NCBI RefSeq assembly: GCF_016464375.1
Contig: NZ_JADDIU010000028.1
Coordinates: forward strand, 1-58,594
Direction: 5' to 3'
DNA length: 58,594 nt
Source: Bacillus renqingensis
Lineage (GTDB): Bacteria; Bacillota; Bacilli; Bacillales; Cytobacillaceae
In this document: positions 1 to 9,382 of the stretch, one piece after another
Layout of the letters: each line of letters begins with the position of its first letter
Numbering within the stretch: position 1 is the first letter of the stretch
The notes under the pieces: generated by a model
Seen by the model: the letters and a program-made list of their open reading frames with translations, nothing else
What the model was told of the DNA's origin: nothing
The model's database searches: none
Program-made: the position numbers and the translations under genes

Positions 1-44
1 CTCAAAAGAGGATTCTAAACTTACTATACGAGGAGGAATAGATT

Positions 45-500
45 ATGAAAGCAATAGCTTATCTACAATTTGATGGAAGGGCAGAAGAAGCGTTAACCTT
101 TTATGAAAAGGCATTGCAAGCAACAAGCGTGAAAAAGGTGAGATTTGGTGCTTTTGGTCAAGATCCAAACGCTCCATTAACGGAAAAAGAACAAAACATG
201 ATTATGGAATCTCGTATTGAGTTTTCAGGGAATATTTTAATGCTCTCTGATGTACTGCCATCTATGCAAGCCGTGACAGGCGAAGTCACAAAGGGGAATA
301 CCGTCTTAATCAGTATCATTGATGCTGATCCAAAGATAAATAAACAAATTTTTGAAAAGCTTTCAGAAGGTGGAACTGTGATCATGCCGTTATCTTCTAC
401 GCCATGGTCAGCAAATTTTGGAATGCTAGTCGATGAATTTGGTGTAATGTGGAAATTCAATAGTGAGGCGACTAAATTCCTAGATAGTTTCGTCAATTAA
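45..500 (+). CDS. VOC family protein (PhnB-like)
   Basis: A 151-residue protein of the vicinal-oxygen-chelate/glyoxalase superfamily, in the PhnB (3-demethylubiquinone-9 methyltransferase-like) branch. The N-terminus (MKAIAYLQFDGRAEEALTFY) is the usual opening beta-alpha unit, and the C-terminus carries the typical PWSANFGMLVDEFGVMWKFN ending. Length fits a single-chain member. An AGGAGG ribosome binding site sits at 31-36, 8 nt before the ATG, so the start is secure. Family members range from metal-dependent lyases to antibiotic-binding proteins, and nothing here identifies a substrate. The gene ends before a bidirectional hairpin at 567-605 that separates it from the convergent LysR gene. 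Confidence 0.85.
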   Translation: MKAIAYLQFDGRAEEALTFYEKALQATSVKKVRFGAFGQDPNAPLTEKEQNMIMESRIEFSGNILMLSDVLPSMQAVTGEVTKGNTVLISIIDADPKINKQIFEKLSEGGTVIMPLSSTPWSANFGMLVDEFGVMWKFNSEATKFLDSFVN

Positions 501-566
501 ATATTACCACTGTTAGGGCATAGACCCACTATATGAGCATTTCCGGCATCCAAGCCTGTAAGGTCT

Positions 567-605
567 AAGAAAAGCGTAAGGCACACCCGCCTTACGCTTC
601 TCTTA
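567..605. terminator. Bidirectional intrinsic terminator
   Basis: Inverted repeat AGAAAAGCGTAAGGC (568-582) and GCCTTACGCTTCTCT (589-603) with a 6-nt loop, lying between two convergent genes. Its arm resembles the end (AAGAAAAGCGCAAGCGCC) of the dispersed repeats found elsewhere in the window, so it may be a short relative of them. Confidence 0.7.
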
Positions 606-621
606 ATATAGGGGAAACGTA

Positions 622-1539
622 TTAGATCTGCAATGAATATTCCTCAAACCTCTGTTTTAAAAATTTTAAAAACTCACTTTCAATAAGGGAAACATGCTTA
701 TTTTTTGCCAGTAAGTAAATTAAAGATAGTGCGGAATCTTTTCCAAGCTCAAATGGAATGCTAACGATGTCTCCTTTTTCTATGATCGGATCCTGTCTTA
801 CCCAAAAATCCGTATAAATTCCAATAGCCAAGTTGTTGGCAATGACATTTTTTATGACATCATTATTATTGGAGTATAAAAACACATTCACTTTCCCATA
901 ATTTGAAAGCATGTTCGCCCAATAATTTTTTCCCGGATTTTCATTCCTGAGAGCCAACGGATGTTGAACTACTTCCTTAGGAGTAATTTTTTTATAATCT
1001 GCTAATATTGAGTTTTTGCTGACACATACTTGAAATTTAGTTTGAAAAAGCAAACGATAGGTTAAGGCAGGATCTATTTCTTTTAAATCTCTCGAACTAA
1101 CATAGGTTAGTCCAATATCAATTTCATTGTTTTTTACATACCTTCCAATATTCACTACATCATCTTCACTGATAATCAATTGTACGTTAGGAAATGCTTG
1201 TTTAAATGAATGCAGTATTTCTGGAAGCAGTGTTGTGAAGAAAATGGAAGAGGCTGCTATTTTTAGAGTCCCTTTAAGCATCGATGCTTTGTATCCTAAT
1301 TCCTTTAGTTCATTTACCTTGTTGATAATGTCATAAGCCAGTGCTAATACTTTTTTCCCTTCCTCGGTACAAATCGTTCCGGAATGAGAACGTTTAAATA
1401 TGATTAATCCTAGTTCCGATTCTAAGCTTGATAATGATTGACTGATTGCCGAATGTGAGATATGAAGCTGCTCCGCCGCTTTAGATATGGTCCCCTGTTT
1501 CGCAACCTCCATTACATATTCTAGTTGTTCAAGATTCAT
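622..1539 (-). CDS. LysR family transcriptional regulator
   Basis: A LysR-type regulator of 305 residues. The N-terminal winged helix-turn-helix is clear (LEQLEYVMEVAKQGTISKAA, then HISHSAISQSLSSLE), followed by an effector-binding domain from about residue 90. The ATG at 1539 is chosen over one 13 codons upstream because AAAGGGG lies just before it and the LysR consensus begins exactly there. The gene is divergent from the catabolic cluster that starts at 1696, which is the classic arrangement for a LysR protein controlling the neighbouring operon and itself. The co-inducer is unknown; by inference it is the substrate of the cluster or an intermediate. Confidence 0.9.
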   Translation of the reverse strand: MNLEQLEYVMEVAKQGTISKAAEQLHISHSAISQSLSSLESELGLIIFKRSHSGTICTEEGKKVLALAYDIINKVNELKELGYKASMLKGTLKIAASSIFFTTLLPEILHSFKQAFPNVQLIISEDDVVNIGRYVKNNEIDIGLTYVSSRDLKEIDPALTYRLLFQTKFQVCVSKNSILADYKKITPKEVVQHPLALRNENPGKNYWANMLSNYGKVNVFLYSNNNDVIKNVIANNLAIGIYTDFWVRQDPIIEKGDIVSIPFELGKDSALSLIYLLAKNKHVSLIESEFLKFLKQRFEEYSLQI

Positions 1540-1695
1540 CGAAAACAACCCCTTTAAGATCGTTGTTGTAAGATTCACTTACAGTTATGTTTGAATTATT
1601 AACTTTACGGTTACATGAATTTATCTTACTATAAACCTAATCAATTATCAAAATATTCTAAATAGAATAGCAAACTGATAGGGGGGTTCATCATT
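1540..1695. promoter_or_regulatory. Divergent promoter region (LysR / catabolic operon)
   Basis: This 156-bp AT-rich spacer separates the divergent lysR-type gene from the FAH-family gene, so it must hold both promoters. An inverted repeat TATTCT-AAAT-AGAATA lies at 1654-1669, directly before the GGGGGG-rich ribosome binding site of the operon. It could be part of an operator, but the spacing does not establish a LysR T-N11-A box. No promoter hexamers are assigned. Confidence 0.45.
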
Positions 1696-2604
1696 ATGAA
1701 ATTTGTTACCTTTAAACTTCATGAAGAACAATTAAGAGCCGGCTTACTTGTCAATAATGGCATCGTAGATATTAACAAGGCAAGCAATGGAGAGCTGCCG
1801 AGCTGCCTGCTGGAGTATTTAAAAAATTTAGAAAGATATTCACCTATCCTTAACAGCTTGAACCTGACTGAGAAGAAGCCTAATTTCAGTCTTGAGGAAG
1901 TTCAGTTGCAAGCCCCGTTACCAAATCCCCCTAGTTTTCGAGACTATATGTCTTTTGAAAAACATGTTAAAAATTCGCGCAAAAAAATAGGAGATTCAGT
2001 TCCAAAACAATGGTATGAAATTCCTGTATTTTATTTTTCGAACCACCATGTAATTGTCGGTCCAGAGGCGCCGATTGAGATTCCTAGTAAAACCAAATGT
2101 CTTGATTTCGAACTTGAAATCGCTTGCATTATTGGCAAACAAGGTAAAAACATTAAAGCAGAAAACGCTGATGACTACATTTTTGGTTACACCATTTTAA
2201 ATGATTTTTCCGCCCGGGACCTGCAAGCACAAGTAATGAGCGTAGGTTTGGGACCGGCCAAAGGCAAGGACTTTGCTACGTCTATCGGACCATTTATCGT
2301 TACGAAGGACGAAATTGAGGGTTTCAAAAGTGGCAAAGGGTATGATTTGAAAATGACGGCCAAAGTAAACGGGAAGCAGATGACTTCCGGAAATTGGAAC
2401 GAAATCTACTATAGTTTTGCTGAGATGATTGAACGGGCTTCTGACAGTGTTCCTTTATACCCAGGAGATATTCTTGGATCAGGCACAGTAGGGTGGGGCT
2501 GTATTGGCGAACTGCCTACGGAAGAACAGCATTGGTTGAAGCCTAATGATGTAGTCGAGCTGGAGGTAGAACGTTTAGGGGTTTTAAAAAATAAAATCGT
2601 ATAA
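1696..2604 (+). CDS. Fumarylacetoacetate hydrolase family protein
   Basis: A 302-residue member of the FAH family (PF01557). A short N-terminal domain (about 1-70) precedes the catalytic domain, which has the acidic metal ligands in LDFELEIACIIGKQGKNI and the hallmark GYTILNDFSARDLQ segment. Family members are Mg/Mn-dependent and hydrolyse or decarboxylate 2-oxo acids such as acylpyruvates, fumarylpyruvate or oxaloacetate, or isomerise ring-opened catechol products. The gene is first in the cluster after a GGGGGG ribosome binding site and precedes a cyclase-family hydrolase, so it probably cuts a C-C bond in a ring-opened intermediate. The exact reaction cannot be assigned from sequence. Confidence 0.9.
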   Translation: MKFVTFKLHEEQLRAGLLVNNGIVDINKASNGELPSCLLEYLKNLERYSPILNSLNLTEKKPNFSLEEVQLQAPLPNPPSFRDYMSFEKHVKNSRKKIGDSVPKQWYEIPVFYFSNHHVIVGPEAPIEIPSKTKCLDFELEIACIIGKQGKNIKAENADDYIFGYTILNDFSARDLQAQVMSVGLGPAKGKDFATSIGPFIVTKDEIEGFKSGKGYDLKMTAKVNGKQMTSGNWNEIYYSFAEMIERASDSVPLYPGDILGSGTVGWGCIGELPTEEQHWLKPNDVVELEVERLGVLKNKIV

Positions 2605-2678
2605 TGCGTCTTTTATGGTACTGATAAAGTTGAATCCGCTTTCAATAGCTGTTGAATTTATGTAAAGGATGGGAGTAT

Positions 2679-3452
2679 ATGAACAGACTAGGTTTACGAC
2701 TCATTGATTTAAGTGTTCCGATGGATAATGATTCAAAAGAACCAACCCCCCCAAAAATTACTTATTATAACCATGAACAAGGAGCTTTCGGCGCTGCAGC
2801 AGCTTTTAATTTAGAGCCAGAAGATTTTCCAGAAAAAAAAGCGTGGTCAGCGGAAATGATTACTCTAGGTACACATACAGGCACACATGTTGATGCTCCT
2901 TGGCATTATTGGCCGACTTCTGAAGGAAAACCTGCACGGAAAATTGATGAAATGCCGTTAGAGTGGTTTTACGGGGATGGGGTAGTACTGGATTTTACCG
3001 ATAAGCCCGCTGGATATGAGATTTCATCTCATGATATTCAAGCAAAGCTGAAAGAGATGAATTACCAACTAAAGCCTTACGATATTGTCATGATTCGGTG
3101 TGACGCAGATAAGAAGTTATATAATGAGGATTATCCGATCAGTCATGTCGGCGCTTCCGCTGAAGCAACAAGCTGGCTAATTGACCAAGGAATTAAAGTG
3201 ATGGGGACTGATGGATGGGGGTGGGATATTCCTTTTAATGTCCAATCTGCCAGCTATAAACAAAATCCTCGTCCAGGGGTGTTATGGGCTGCACACTATG
3301 TAGGAAAAGAGAAAGAGTATTGTCAAATCGAAAAGCTTGCCAACTTAGATCAATTACCGGCTCCTTACGGATTTAAGGTCGCTGTTTTTCCGATAAAAAT
3401 CAAAGGGGCAAGCGGCGGATGGGCCCGCCCCGTTGCGATTATACAAGAATAA
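2679..3452 (+). CDS. Cyclase family protein (kynurenine formamidase-like)
   Basis: A 257-residue protein of the putative-cyclase family (PF04199), which includes kynurenine formamidase and isatin hydrolase. The signature H-x-G-T-H-x-D-x-P-x-H is present at residues 66-76 (HTGTHVDAPWH) and provides the divalent-metal site. The ATG at 2679 is preceded by AAGGATGGGAG; an in-frame TTG 27 nt upstream lacks a good ribosome binding site. Family members hydrolyse amide or lactam-like bonds, or cyclic diketones. Next to an FAH-family enzyme this suggests successive hydrolysis of a cyclic compound. The substrate is unknown. Confidence 0.88.
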   Translation: MNRLGLRLIDLSVPMDNDSKEPTPPKITYYNHEQGAFGAAAAFNLEPEDFPEKKAWSAEMITLGTHTGTHVDAPWHYWPTSEGKPARKIDEMPLEWFYGDGVVLDFTDKPAGYEISSHDIQAKLKEMNYQLKPYDIVMIRCDADKKLYNEDYPISHVGASAEATSWLIDQGIKVMGTDGWGWDIPFNVQSASYKQNPRPGVLWAAHYVGKEKEYCQIEKLANLDQLPAPYGFKVAVFPIKIKGASGGWARPVAIIQE

Positions 3453-3484
3453 TAAAAATTTGAAGCATAAGGGGGCAAACAAAG

Positions 3485-5062
3485 TTGTATAACTGTAAAA
3501 AGAATATTCTTGCTGGCTTCATACTCTTATTTGTTTTTGTTTTAATAGTAGGATGTTCAGGGGCAAAAGAAGGGTCATCCAAACCAGGTGAAGGTAACAG
3601 CAAGGAAACGAGCAATTCTGGCGGGAAACCGCAGGCTGGAGGGGAATTAGTAGCAGCTGCAGGAGCAGATATCACTAGTTTTGATCCGATCCTTTCAACG
3701 AATGCCGGTGACTATCAATTTTTATGGCCCGTCTATGATACGTTAACCAGATATAATTCTAAATTGGAACTGCAGCCGGGTTTAGCTGAAAAATGGGAAT
3801 ATCCAGACGACAAAACATTAGTTCTTCATTTAAGGAAAGGTGTGAAGTTTCACGATGGAACCGATTTTGATGCGGAAGCCGTCAAAATAAATATGGAGAG
3901 AGTGAAATCGAAGGATTCAACGATATCCGATTTTAAAAATGTAGAAAGCTTTGAAGTCGTTGACCCTCACACCATTAAATTTCACTTAAAGCAGCCGGAC
4001 GCTTCCATTTTATTAGCTTTAGCAGAGCGGGCGGGAATCATTGTATCGCCAAAAGCAATCAAGGAATACGGCAAAGATATTGCTCAAAAGCCTGTTGGGA
4101 CAGGACCGTTTAAATTTGTTAAGCGCGTTCCTAATGGGGAGATTGTTTACGAGAAGTTCGATGGGTATTGGAAAGAAAAAGAGCCGTTTCTTGACAAGCT
4201 GACAATTAAAATTATGCCAAATGAAACAACTCGAATCAATGCCCTTAAATCAGGTGAAATCGATTTGATTCAAGGAGTTTCTCCATTTAGCGTTGAGAGT
4301 TTAGAGGGTACACCTAATATTAAGGTAGAAAATGTTACTTCATTTACAGAGAAAATCATTGTTTTTAATGCGAAAAAGCCGCCGTTTGATAATAAAGCTT
4401 TTCGCCAGGCACTTAAACTCGCAATCGATCGTAAAGCAATCACGAAAACGCTTCTGCGTGGTTATGGGAAACCGGCGTACCAAATTTTTCCGAATGAATA
4501 TTGGGCAGCCAATCATGACCTGAAAATCGATTATGACCCAGAAAAGGCAAAGCAATTACTAGCGGAATCAGGGGTGAAAAAACCATCATTCTCAATGATA
4601 ACGACCACTCAAGATTACTATGAACCAATGTTTTCCGATATGCTGAAAGAACAGTTTGCAAAAGTTGGAATTGAGATGAAAACGGAAAGTATGGAAGGAA
4701 CTGCGGCGATTGGACAATTCTGGAGTGAGAAAAAGTTTGAAGCTTTTTCATCCGGGGTGGCCGGAAAGTCAGACCCACATTTGTTATTGGAAATTTGGGT
4801 AGCGAAAGATAGCTTCTACAATGCTGGAAATCATACGACTCCAGAACTTGATAAACTAATTGCTGAAGCAAATGCAACATATGACCAAACGGAGCGCGGC
4901 AAATTATACAGTGAGATTAATAGAATTCAGTCAGAAGAAGTTATCAACTTACTTCCTGTTGTAAGTACCCCCGTAATATATGCGATGAATGAAAAGGTAA
5001 AAGGCTTTGAACCGAATGGATTAGTCAAGTCCTACTTCCCATCCATTTGGTTAGAGAAGTAA
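3485..5062 (+). CDS. ABC transporter substrate-binding lipoprotein (SBP family 5)
   Basis: A 525-residue extracytoplasmic solute-binding protein of the peptide/nickel/opine family 5 (DppA/OppA-like). A lipoprotein signal ends in the lipobox LIVGC, with the lipidated cysteine at residue 24, followed by a Ser/Gly/Lys-rich linker. The mature protein shows the family pattern, including LRKGVKFHDGTDFDAEAVKI and KPVGTGPFKFVKRVPNGEIV. Translation starts at a TTG (3485) after GGGGGCAAACAAAG. It is followed by a terminator-like hairpin and then by its permeases and ATPases, so it is the receptor of that importer. The catabolic setting makes an organic acid or modified amino acid a better guess than a peptide. 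Confidence 0.9.
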   Translation: MYNCKKNILAGFILLFVFVLIVGCSGAKEGSSKPGEGNSKETSNSGGKPQAGGELVAAAGADITSFDPILSTNAGDYQFLWPVYDTLTRYNSKLELQPGLAEKWEYPDDKTLVLHLRKGVKFHDGTDFDAEAVKINMERVKSKDSTISDFKNVESFEVVDPHTIKFHLKQPDASILLALAERAGIIVSPKAIKEYGKDIAQKPVGTGPFKFVKRVPNGEIVYEKFDGYWKEKEPFLDKLTIKIMPNETTRINALKSGEIDLIQGVSPFSVESLEGTPNIKVENVTSFTEKIIVFNAKKPPFDNKAFRQALKLAIDRKAITKTLLRGYGKPAYQIFPNEYWAANHDLKIDYDPEKAKQLLAESGVKKPSFSMITTTQDYYEPMFSDMLKEQFAKVGIEMKTESMEGTAAIGQFWSEKKFEAFSSGVAGKSDPHLLLEIWVAKDSFYNAGNHTTPELDKLIAEANATYDQTERGKLYSEINRIQSEEVINLLPVVSTPVIYAMNEKVKGFEPNGLVKSYFPSIWLEK

Positions 5063-5076
5063 TCGTACAATCCATT

Positions 5077-5117
5077 GGCTGTTCCGCCCCTCTTTACTGG
5101 GGGGAAACGGCTTTTTT
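5077..5117 (+). terminator. Terminator/attenuator between binding protein and permease
   Basis: Imperfect GC-rich hairpin (GGCTGTTCCGCCCC against GGGGGGAAACGGC) followed by TTTTTTATT. Partial termination here would give more binding-protein mRNA than permease mRNA, a common arrangement in ABC importer operons. Confidence 0.65.
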
Positions 5118-5210
5118 ATTCACAGTTCTTGAACAAAACCCGTTAGTCAAATCTTTTTTAAAAATAGTAGATTGAACGAATTCATGGTGTTTTCTAAGGG
5201 AGGAGAGATT

Positions 5211-6155
5211 GTGTTTTTTAAATTTTTATTGCGGCGGCTTATCTATGTGATTCCGACGCTATTAATTACGACACTTGTTGTATTTTCGTTTATTCTATTA
5301 ATCCCAGGTGATCCGGTGGTAGCGTTATTAGGGGAAAATGCGACACCCGAAAAAATAGCGCAAATGCGTGAACAACTTGGTTTAAATGATCCAATACTAG
5401 TGCAATACGGAAATTGGTTACTCCATGCTATTCATGGAGATTTGGGAAAGTCAATCTTCACAGGGCAGCCTGTGTTTGAGGCGGTAACCGGTCGCTTAGC
5501 CGTTACGTTTCAGCTTGTTTTTATTTCCATGCTCGTATCGGTTGGTTTGGGAATGTTTTTTGCCATTACATCTGTCTATTTTCCTAACAGTGTGATGGAT
5601 TACATTGCTCGCTTCATTTCCATATTAGGAGCTTCACTTCCAAATTTTTGGGTTGCCATGCTGCTCGTTGTCTTTTTCAGTTTAACGTTAAATTGGTTGC
5701 CGGCAACTGGATTTATCAGTATTACCGAAAATACTGCAGGTTTTTTCAAGACGGTATTATTGCCCGCCATCTCACTAGGGGCTGTTGGTATGGCAGTCAT
5801 CACCCGTCATTTACGCTCTTCCTTGTTAGAAGTGATGGGAGCGGATTTTGTCCGGACAGCGTATTCAAAAGGCGTTAGCAGATGGCGTTCCATTTTCAAC
5901 CATGGATTACGAAACGCCATGTTACCGGTTGTGACCACCATTGGGATTGGGTTCGGAAATGCAATAGGGGGTACGGTCGTCATTGAAACGATTTTCGCGA
6001 TTCCCGGTACAGGGCAACTTGCTGTAAACTCCATTTTACAACGGGATTTTACGATGCTTCAGGGGGTAGTATTAATCTTAATTGTGCTAGTCATCATTAT
6101 TAATTTCATAACGGATATTGTCTATGCACTATTAGATCCTCGAATTGAATATTAA
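5211..6155 (+). CDS. ABC transporter permease (DppB/OppB-like)
   Basis: An integral membrane permease of 314 residues for a dipeptide/oligopeptide/nickel-type importer. The start FFKFLLRRLIYVIPTLLITT is the usual DppB N-terminus, and the cytoplasmic coupling (EAA) loop is seen in the region around FVRTAYSKGVSRWRSIFNHG. About six transmembrane segments are visible. A GTG at 5211 with AAGGGAGGAGAG immediately upstream is preferred to an ATG 13 codons earlier. It pairs with the permease at 6179 and the ATPases at 7061 and 8073. Confidence 0.9.
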   Translation: MFFKFLLRRLIYVIPTLLITTLVVFSFILLIPGDPVVALLGENATPEKIAQMREQLGLNDPILVQYGNWLLHAIHGDLGKSIFTGQPVFEAVTGRLAVTFQLVFISMLVSVGLGMFFAITSVYFPNSVMDYIARFISILGASLPNFWVAMLLVVFFSLTLNWLPATGFISITENTAGFFKTVLLPAISLGAVGMAVITRHLRSSLLEVMGADFVRTAYSKGVSRWRSIFNHGLRNAMLPVVTTIGIGFGNAIGGTVVIETIFAIPGTGQLAVNSILQRDFTMLQGVVLILIVLVIIINFITDIVYALLDPRIEY

Positions 6156-6178
6156 GAAAAAAAGAATGGGGGTTAAGC

Positions 6179-7018
6179 ATGAGTATTAAGGAAGTCATGC
6201 GGCGATTTAGAAGTGAGCGATTGGCTTTTGTCAGTTTCATTTTTTTGCTGATCATCAGTATCGTGGCGATATTTGCCCCTCTGATTACGCCATATAATCC
6301 TAACGCACAGAATTTGTCCAACATATTGGCGAATCCAAGTTTTTCTCATTGGATGGGTACAGATAATTTAGGGAGAGATATCTTTAGCCGAGTGATTATG
6401 GGAACGAGGACGGCTATTCAGGCAAGCCTATTTGCTATTATTATTCCCCTTTCTATCGGTGTTCCAATCGGAATCATAGCAGGTTATTTAGGGGGAATAA
6501 TAGATGATATTTTTATGAGAATCGTCGATGCCATAATAGCCATACCAGGTATCCTACTCGCCTTGGGGATTACTGCCGCTTTAGGCATTAGTTTATGGAA
6601 TGCGATGATTGCGATTGGAATTGTGGCTATCCCTCAGTTTGCCCGGTTGGCAAGGGGACAAACTTTACAAGTTCGAACAGAACCATATGTCGAATCAGCA
6701 AAAATTTCTGGTGCAGGACCCATATGGACCATGTTTAAGCATATCATACCCAATATTTCTCCTCCGGTATTGGTTCAAGCTTCCGTTAATATAAGCTTTG
6801 CTGTTCTGGCGGAAACTTCACTTAGCTTTCTTGGAATGGGGGCTCAATCCCCGCAAATTAGCTGGGGGAGCATGATTCAACAAGCCTACAGTATGATTAA
6901 TTTGAACCCATGGTTGATCGTTTATCCCGGTGTTGCCACCGCATTAACCGTTATGGCTGGGAATTTTGTTGGCGACGGTCTTAGAGTGGCCATCGATCCG
7001 AAATTAAAAAAACTATAA
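6179..7018 (+). CDS. ABC transporter permease (DppC/OppC-like)
   Basis: The second permease, 279 residues. The N-terminal part has the DppC-type motif HWMGTDNLGRDIFSRVI after the first membrane helix, and the coupling loop is visible at YVESAKISGAGPIWTMFKHI. It lies 23 nt after the DppB-like gene with ribosome binding site AATGGGGG, and its C-terminus (GDGLRVAIDPKLKKL) is standard. It forms the heterodimeric channel with the preceding product. Confidence 0.92.
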   Translation: MSIKEVMRRFRSERLAFVSFIFLLIISIVAIFAPLITPYNPNAQNLSNILANPSFSHWMGTDNLGRDIFSRVIMGTRTAIQASLFAIIIPLSIGVPIGIIAGYLGGIIDDIFMRIVDAIIAIPGILLALGITAALGISLWNAMIAIGIVAIPQFARLARGQTLQVRTEPYVESAKISGAGPIWTMFKHIIPNISPPVLVQASVNISFAVLAETSLSFLGMGAQSPQISWGSMIQQAYSMINLNPWLIVYPGVATALTVMAGNFVGDGLRVAIDPKLKKL

Positions 7019-7060
7019 CTTGAGTGAACTTTTCACATAAACAAGGGGAGGGGGCTTATT

Positions 7061-8098
7061 TTGACAAGTAAAGAAGAATGGCCATTATTAGAAGTGAAAA
7101 ACTTACATGCATCTATTTCAACCACTAAAGGGAACATCATCCCCGTGAATTCGATTTCCTATTCCATTAAACCGGGAGAAATTGTTGCGTTAGTGGGCGA
7201 ATCCGGGAGTGGAAAAAGTGTATCGGCCCTATCCATTATGAGATTAAATGCACCAGAAATTAAATACAAATCCGGGAGTGTGATCAATTATAAAGGGAAA
7301 AATTTACTAGAGCTAAAGGAAAAAGAAATGAGAAGGCTGCGGGGTAACGAAATTTCGATGATCTTTCAGGATCCGATGTTTTCCCTCAATCCCGTCCATC
7401 GAATCGGGAAGCAGATTGCGGAAACCGTGAAACTTCACCGGAAAGTGACGCCGAAAGAAGCAAAGGATATCGTGTTGGATTTGTTAAAAAAGGTGGGGAT
7501 ACCTGACCCGGAAAGACGCATGAGTAATTATCCCCATCAACTGTCAGGCGGTATGAGGCAAAGAGTGATGATTGCTATGGCCCTTGCTTGTCAGCCGACA
7601 TTATTGATTGCAGATGAACCAACGACTGCGCTTGATGTAACCATTCAAGCTCAAATATTAACATTAATCCGCAATTTACAAGAGGAGACAGGGATATCAG
7701 TTTTATTAATTACCCATGACTTGGGCGTAGTAGCAGAAATTGCTGATCGGGTCCTGGTCATGTATTGCGGAAAGATCGTCGAAGAAGGGACTGTCGATGA
7801 ACTATTTGAAAATCCATTACATCCGTATACAAAAGGTTTAATGGCAAGTGTACCAGAGTTATCTGAACACTCGAAACGTCGCTTAGAAACAATTCCAGGG
7901 TCCGTACCAAACCCGTTGGAACTGCCAAAAGGATGTAACTTTTGTGATCGATGTCCTTATGCAAGTGAGGAATGTGGGGAAAAAGAACCAGTTTTAACGA
8001 AAGCTTCAGCGGAATCAGATCGGCAGGTGGCTTGTTGGTATCCGCTTGGGAAGAAAGGAGAGATAAACCATTATGCAAAAACCTCTAATTTCTCTTAA
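7061..8098 (+). CDS. ABC transporter ATP-binding protein (DppD/OppD-like)
   Basis: A 345-residue ATPase with all nucleotide-binding motifs: Walker A GESGSGKS, Q-loop FQDP, signature LSGGMRQR and Walker B LLIADEPTTALD. The C-terminal oligopeptide/dipeptide domain has the cysteine-rich stretch CNFCDRCPYASEEC, which in this family can hold an iron-sulfur cluster. The start is a TTG at 7061 after AAGGGGAGGGGG. The 3' end overlaps the next ATPase gene by 26 bp, implying translational coupling. Confidence 0.92.
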   Translation: MTSKEEWPLLEVKNLHASISTTKGNIIPVNSISYSIKPGEIVALVGESGSGKSVSALSIMRLNAPEIKYKSGSVINYKGKNLLELKEKEMRRLRGNEISMIFQDPMFSLNPVHRIGKQIAETVKLHRKVTPKEAKDIVLDLLKKVGIPDPERRMSNYPHQLSGGMRQRVMIAMALACQPTLLIADEPTTALDVTIQAQILTLIRNLQEETGISVLLITHDLGVVAEIADRVLVMYCGKIVEEGTVDELFENPLHPYTKGLMASVPELSEHSKRRLETIPGSVPNPLELPKGCNFCDRCPYASEECGEKEPVLTKASAESDRQVACWYPLGKKGEINHYAKTSNFS

Positions 8099-9053
8099 AA
8101 ATGTGAAAAAATATTTTCCTGTCGGCAGCGGTCTATTTGGCAAAAGAGATAGGTGGGTGAAGGCAGTTGATGGCGTCAGCCTTGATATTTATCCCGGTGA
8201 AACCGTTGGTTTGGTTGGGGAATCAGGATGCGGAAAATCGACGATCGGCCGAATGGTAGTGGGGCTAACGAATCCAACAGAAGGGGAAATTTATTTTGAA
8301 GATATCAAACTAACTGACTATCGATCCAAAAAAAAGTTAGGGAAAAACTTGCAAATGATTTTTCAGGACCCCTATTCTTCCTTAAACCCAAGAATGACCA
8401 TCGCAGATATTATTCAAGAGCCACTCGTTCTTCATAAGATTGGGACAAAAAAGGAACGAAGAAAAAGAGTAGATGAATTGTTGGAAAGGGTCGGGCTTGC
8501 TTCGCATTACGGCGGCCGTTATCCCAATCAATTTTCAGGCGGACAAAGACAAAGAATTGGGATTGCCCGTGCTTTAGTTTTGGAGCCGAAATTAATTGTT
8601 TGCGATGAACCTGTTTCTGCTTTAGATGTTTCAATTCAAGCTCAAATCTTAAATTTGTTAAAAGAAATTCAAGAAGACATGGGTTTATCCTATCTATTTA
8701 TTGCCCATGGCATTCAGGCTATTAAACATATTAGTGATAAGGTAGCCGTGATGTACTTAGGCAAAATGGCCGAATTTGCCAAAACGGAAGAGTTATTTAA
8801 CAATCCGCGTCATCCCTATACGAAGGCATTATTATCAGCTGTTCCTGAGCCTGATCCAAAACTTCGGAACCGGGAGAGAATCTTGTTAAAGGGGGATCTG
8901 CCAAGCCCCTCTAACCCTCCAATGGGATGCCGCTTCCACACACGTTGTCCAATGGCGATGGAGAAATGCAAGGAAATGGAACCACGTTTATTATCCACCT
9001 CAGAACAAAGCATGACCGCCTGTTTACTATATAAAGATAAAATCGCTACTTAA
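8073..9053 (+). CDS. ABC transporter ATP-binding protein (DppF/OppF-like)
   Basis: The second ATPase, 326 residues: Walker A GESGCGKS, Q-loop FQDPYSSLNPR, signature FSGGQRQR and Walker B LIVCDEPVSALD. The usual H-loop reads IAHGIQ where most homologues have THD, so an A-H-G replaces T-H-D while the switch histidine is kept. A C-terminal oligopeptide-binding extension with CRFHTRCPMAMEKC follows. The ATG at 8073 lies inside the previous gene with GGAGAGAT upstream. Confidence 0.92.
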   Translation: MQKPLISLKNVKKYFPVGSGLFGKRDRWVKAVDGVSLDIYPGETVGLVGESGCGKSTIGRMVVGLTNPTEGEIYFEDIKLTDYRSKKKLGKNLQMIFQDPYSSLNPRMTIADIIQEPLVLHKIGTKKERRKRVDELLERVGLASHYGGRYPNQFSGGQRQRIGIARALVLEPKLIVCDEPVSALDVSIQAQILNLLKEIQEDMGLSYLFIAHGIQAIKHISDKVAVMYLGKMAEFAKTEELFNNPRHPYTKALLSAVPEPDPKLRNRERILLKGDLPSPSNPPMGCRFHTRCPMAMEKCKEMEPRLLSTSEQSMTACLLYKDKIAT

Positions 9054-9113
9054 CTGCAATGTTATTTTTCGGAATAATTATAATTTTAAAAATTGACAGG
9101 GGGTGAGAAACAA

Positions 9114-9326
9114 ATGCAACAGATTACCTCAAGTATGGCAGGAAACGTATGGAAAATCCTTGTTAAGCCAGGTGACAAAATAGACGATGAACAAGAAGTG
9201 GTTATTTTAGAATCTATGAAAATGGAAATTCCGATTGAAGCAGAAAGAGGTGGAATGGTGAGAGAAATTAAAGTGAACGAAGGAGATTTCGTAAACCAAG
9301 GTGATGTACTAATAATGCTTGAATAG
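9114..9326 (+). CDS. Stand-alone biotin/lipoyl attachment protein (BCCP-like)
   Basis: A 70-residue protein that is essentially one biotinyl domain. The attachment motif ESMKMEI places the modified lysine at residue 36, and the rest forms the expected flattened beta-barrel (VKPGDKIDDEQEVVILE, GDFVNQGDVLIMLE). The ATG at 9114 is preceded by AGGGGGTGAG; a TTG at 9093 would lie before that ribosome binding site. It probably carries carboxybiotin for the carboxyltransferase at 12405. No biotin carboxylase gene is present in the cluster, so that subunit must come from elsewhere or the reaction runs as a decarboxylation. Confidence 0.9.
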   Translation: MQQITSSMAGNVWKILVKPGDKIDDEQEVVILESMKMEIPIEAERGGMVREIKVNEGDFVNQGDVLIMLE

Positions 9327-9382
9327 CTTAAGTTGGAAGCCTAAAAACTTAAAACTAACATTTTTATCAATGGAGGAAAAGG